From: CADCTB01 sp035494015
GTDB lineage: Bacteria; Actinomycetota; Acidimicrobiia; Acidimicrobiales; AC-14
Assembly (NCBI GenBank): GCA_035494015.1
Contig: DATJHJ010000050.1
Span: 1 to 57,229, forward strand
DNA: 57,229 nt
Direction: 5' to 3'
Positions 57,055 through 57,229 of this stretch are shown here, piece by piece. Position numbers and translations under genes: made by a program. The notes beneath the pieces are model-generated. The model worked only from the letters and a program-made list of their open reading frames with translations. It ran no database searches and was not told the DNA's origin. Within the stretch, counting starts at the first letter, position 1. Each line of letters starts with the position of its first letter.

Positions 57055-57229
57055 TCACCCGCCCGACAAGGCGCGGAAGGCGGCGTCGACCGCGGCGTCG
57101 TCGAGTCGCTCGGGAACCTCCGAGATGCGGTGGTTGACCAGGCCGATGCGCACCGTCACCGCGGACTGCAAGGCGGGCGGCACCCGGGCGTAACCCGATG
57201 CGGTGAGGATGGCCACATCGTCGCCGGAG
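57055..57229 (-). CDS. 3' end of an unidentified gene (runs off the right edge)
   Basis: The last 57 codons are visible on the minus strand: ...TASGYARVPPALQSAVTVRI, then GLVNHRISEVPERLDD and a terminal ALSGG before TGA at 57055. The frame has the strong third-position GC bias of the real genes. No family can be told from this part. The 92 bp between the repeat and this stop show nothing that I recognise. Confidence 0.55.
   Translation of the reverse strand, partial: SGDDVAILTASGYARVPPALQSAVTVRIGLVNHRISEVPERLDDAAVDAAFRALSGG

Overview
The window is about 57 kb of very GC-rich DNA from an actinobacterial chromosome, packed with genes that often overlap by 4 bp. An actinobacterium, probably of the class Acidimicrobiia, is suggested by the mycothiol genes (mshA, a MscR-type dehydrogenase), a nickel superoxide dismutase with its own maturation protease, an RsiG-type cyclic-di-GMP anti-sigma factor, a rex-hem cluster, a DesA-like acyl-ACP desaturase, and many start codons lying 6-8 nt after a -10 hexamer, which indicates leaderless transcripts. 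The class-level guess is inference. There is no phage, insertion sequence, transposase or CRISPR array.

Layout. 1-3.3 kb: an ABC exporter diverges from serS, which is followed by a small membrane protein and sdhC-sdhD without sdhA/sdhB. 3.3-5.6 kb: a membrane-anchored HExxH protein, a glyoxalase-fold protein and a SnoaL-like protein. 5.6-17.8 kb: four giant tightly coupled genes (938, 1064, 1499 and 566 aa). The first carries a DUF6603-type region and the other three match no domain that I can name. This is the best candidate for an undescribed system. 17.9-19.2 kb: a sulfite-oxidase-like molybdoenzyme and its flavin reductase. 19.1-32 kb: housekeeping and stress genes (cutA, topoisomerase IB, DUF2231-Rieske fusion, CrtI-like oxidoreductase, phosphoribosyltransferase, mscR, desaturase, MOSC protein, methyltransferase) and a tRNA-Lys. 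32.3-39 kb: DHFR-like protein, SRPBCC, epimerase, DksA-like, UbiB kinase, hydrolase, a double hot-dog protein, and a MoaD domain fused to a CdsA-like membrane domain. 39-46.4 kb: sodN/sodX, RsiG-like, mshA, M23 peptidase with a long structured leader, antiporter, proC, small HTH protein, SAM hydrolase. 46.4-49 kb: response regulator and a reduced EfeUO iron uptake pair. 49-57 kb: rex, precorrin-2 dehydrogenase, hemA, hemC, cobA-hemD, hemB, hemL, which together make heme and siroheme precursors from glutamyl-tRNA under probable NADH/NAD control.

Besides genes, the window holds several kinds of 40-77 bp palindromic intergenic element. One (two copies, about 38 of 41 positions identical) contains an in-frame stop codon, so that two unrelated proteins, HemL and a glyoxalase-fold protein, both end in GQSGVA. 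Another (two copies of exactly 50 bp) forms the spacer directly before the hemL start codon. All of these elements lie at or just after stop codons.

All calls come from reading the sequence and from memory of the protein families; no database search was run.
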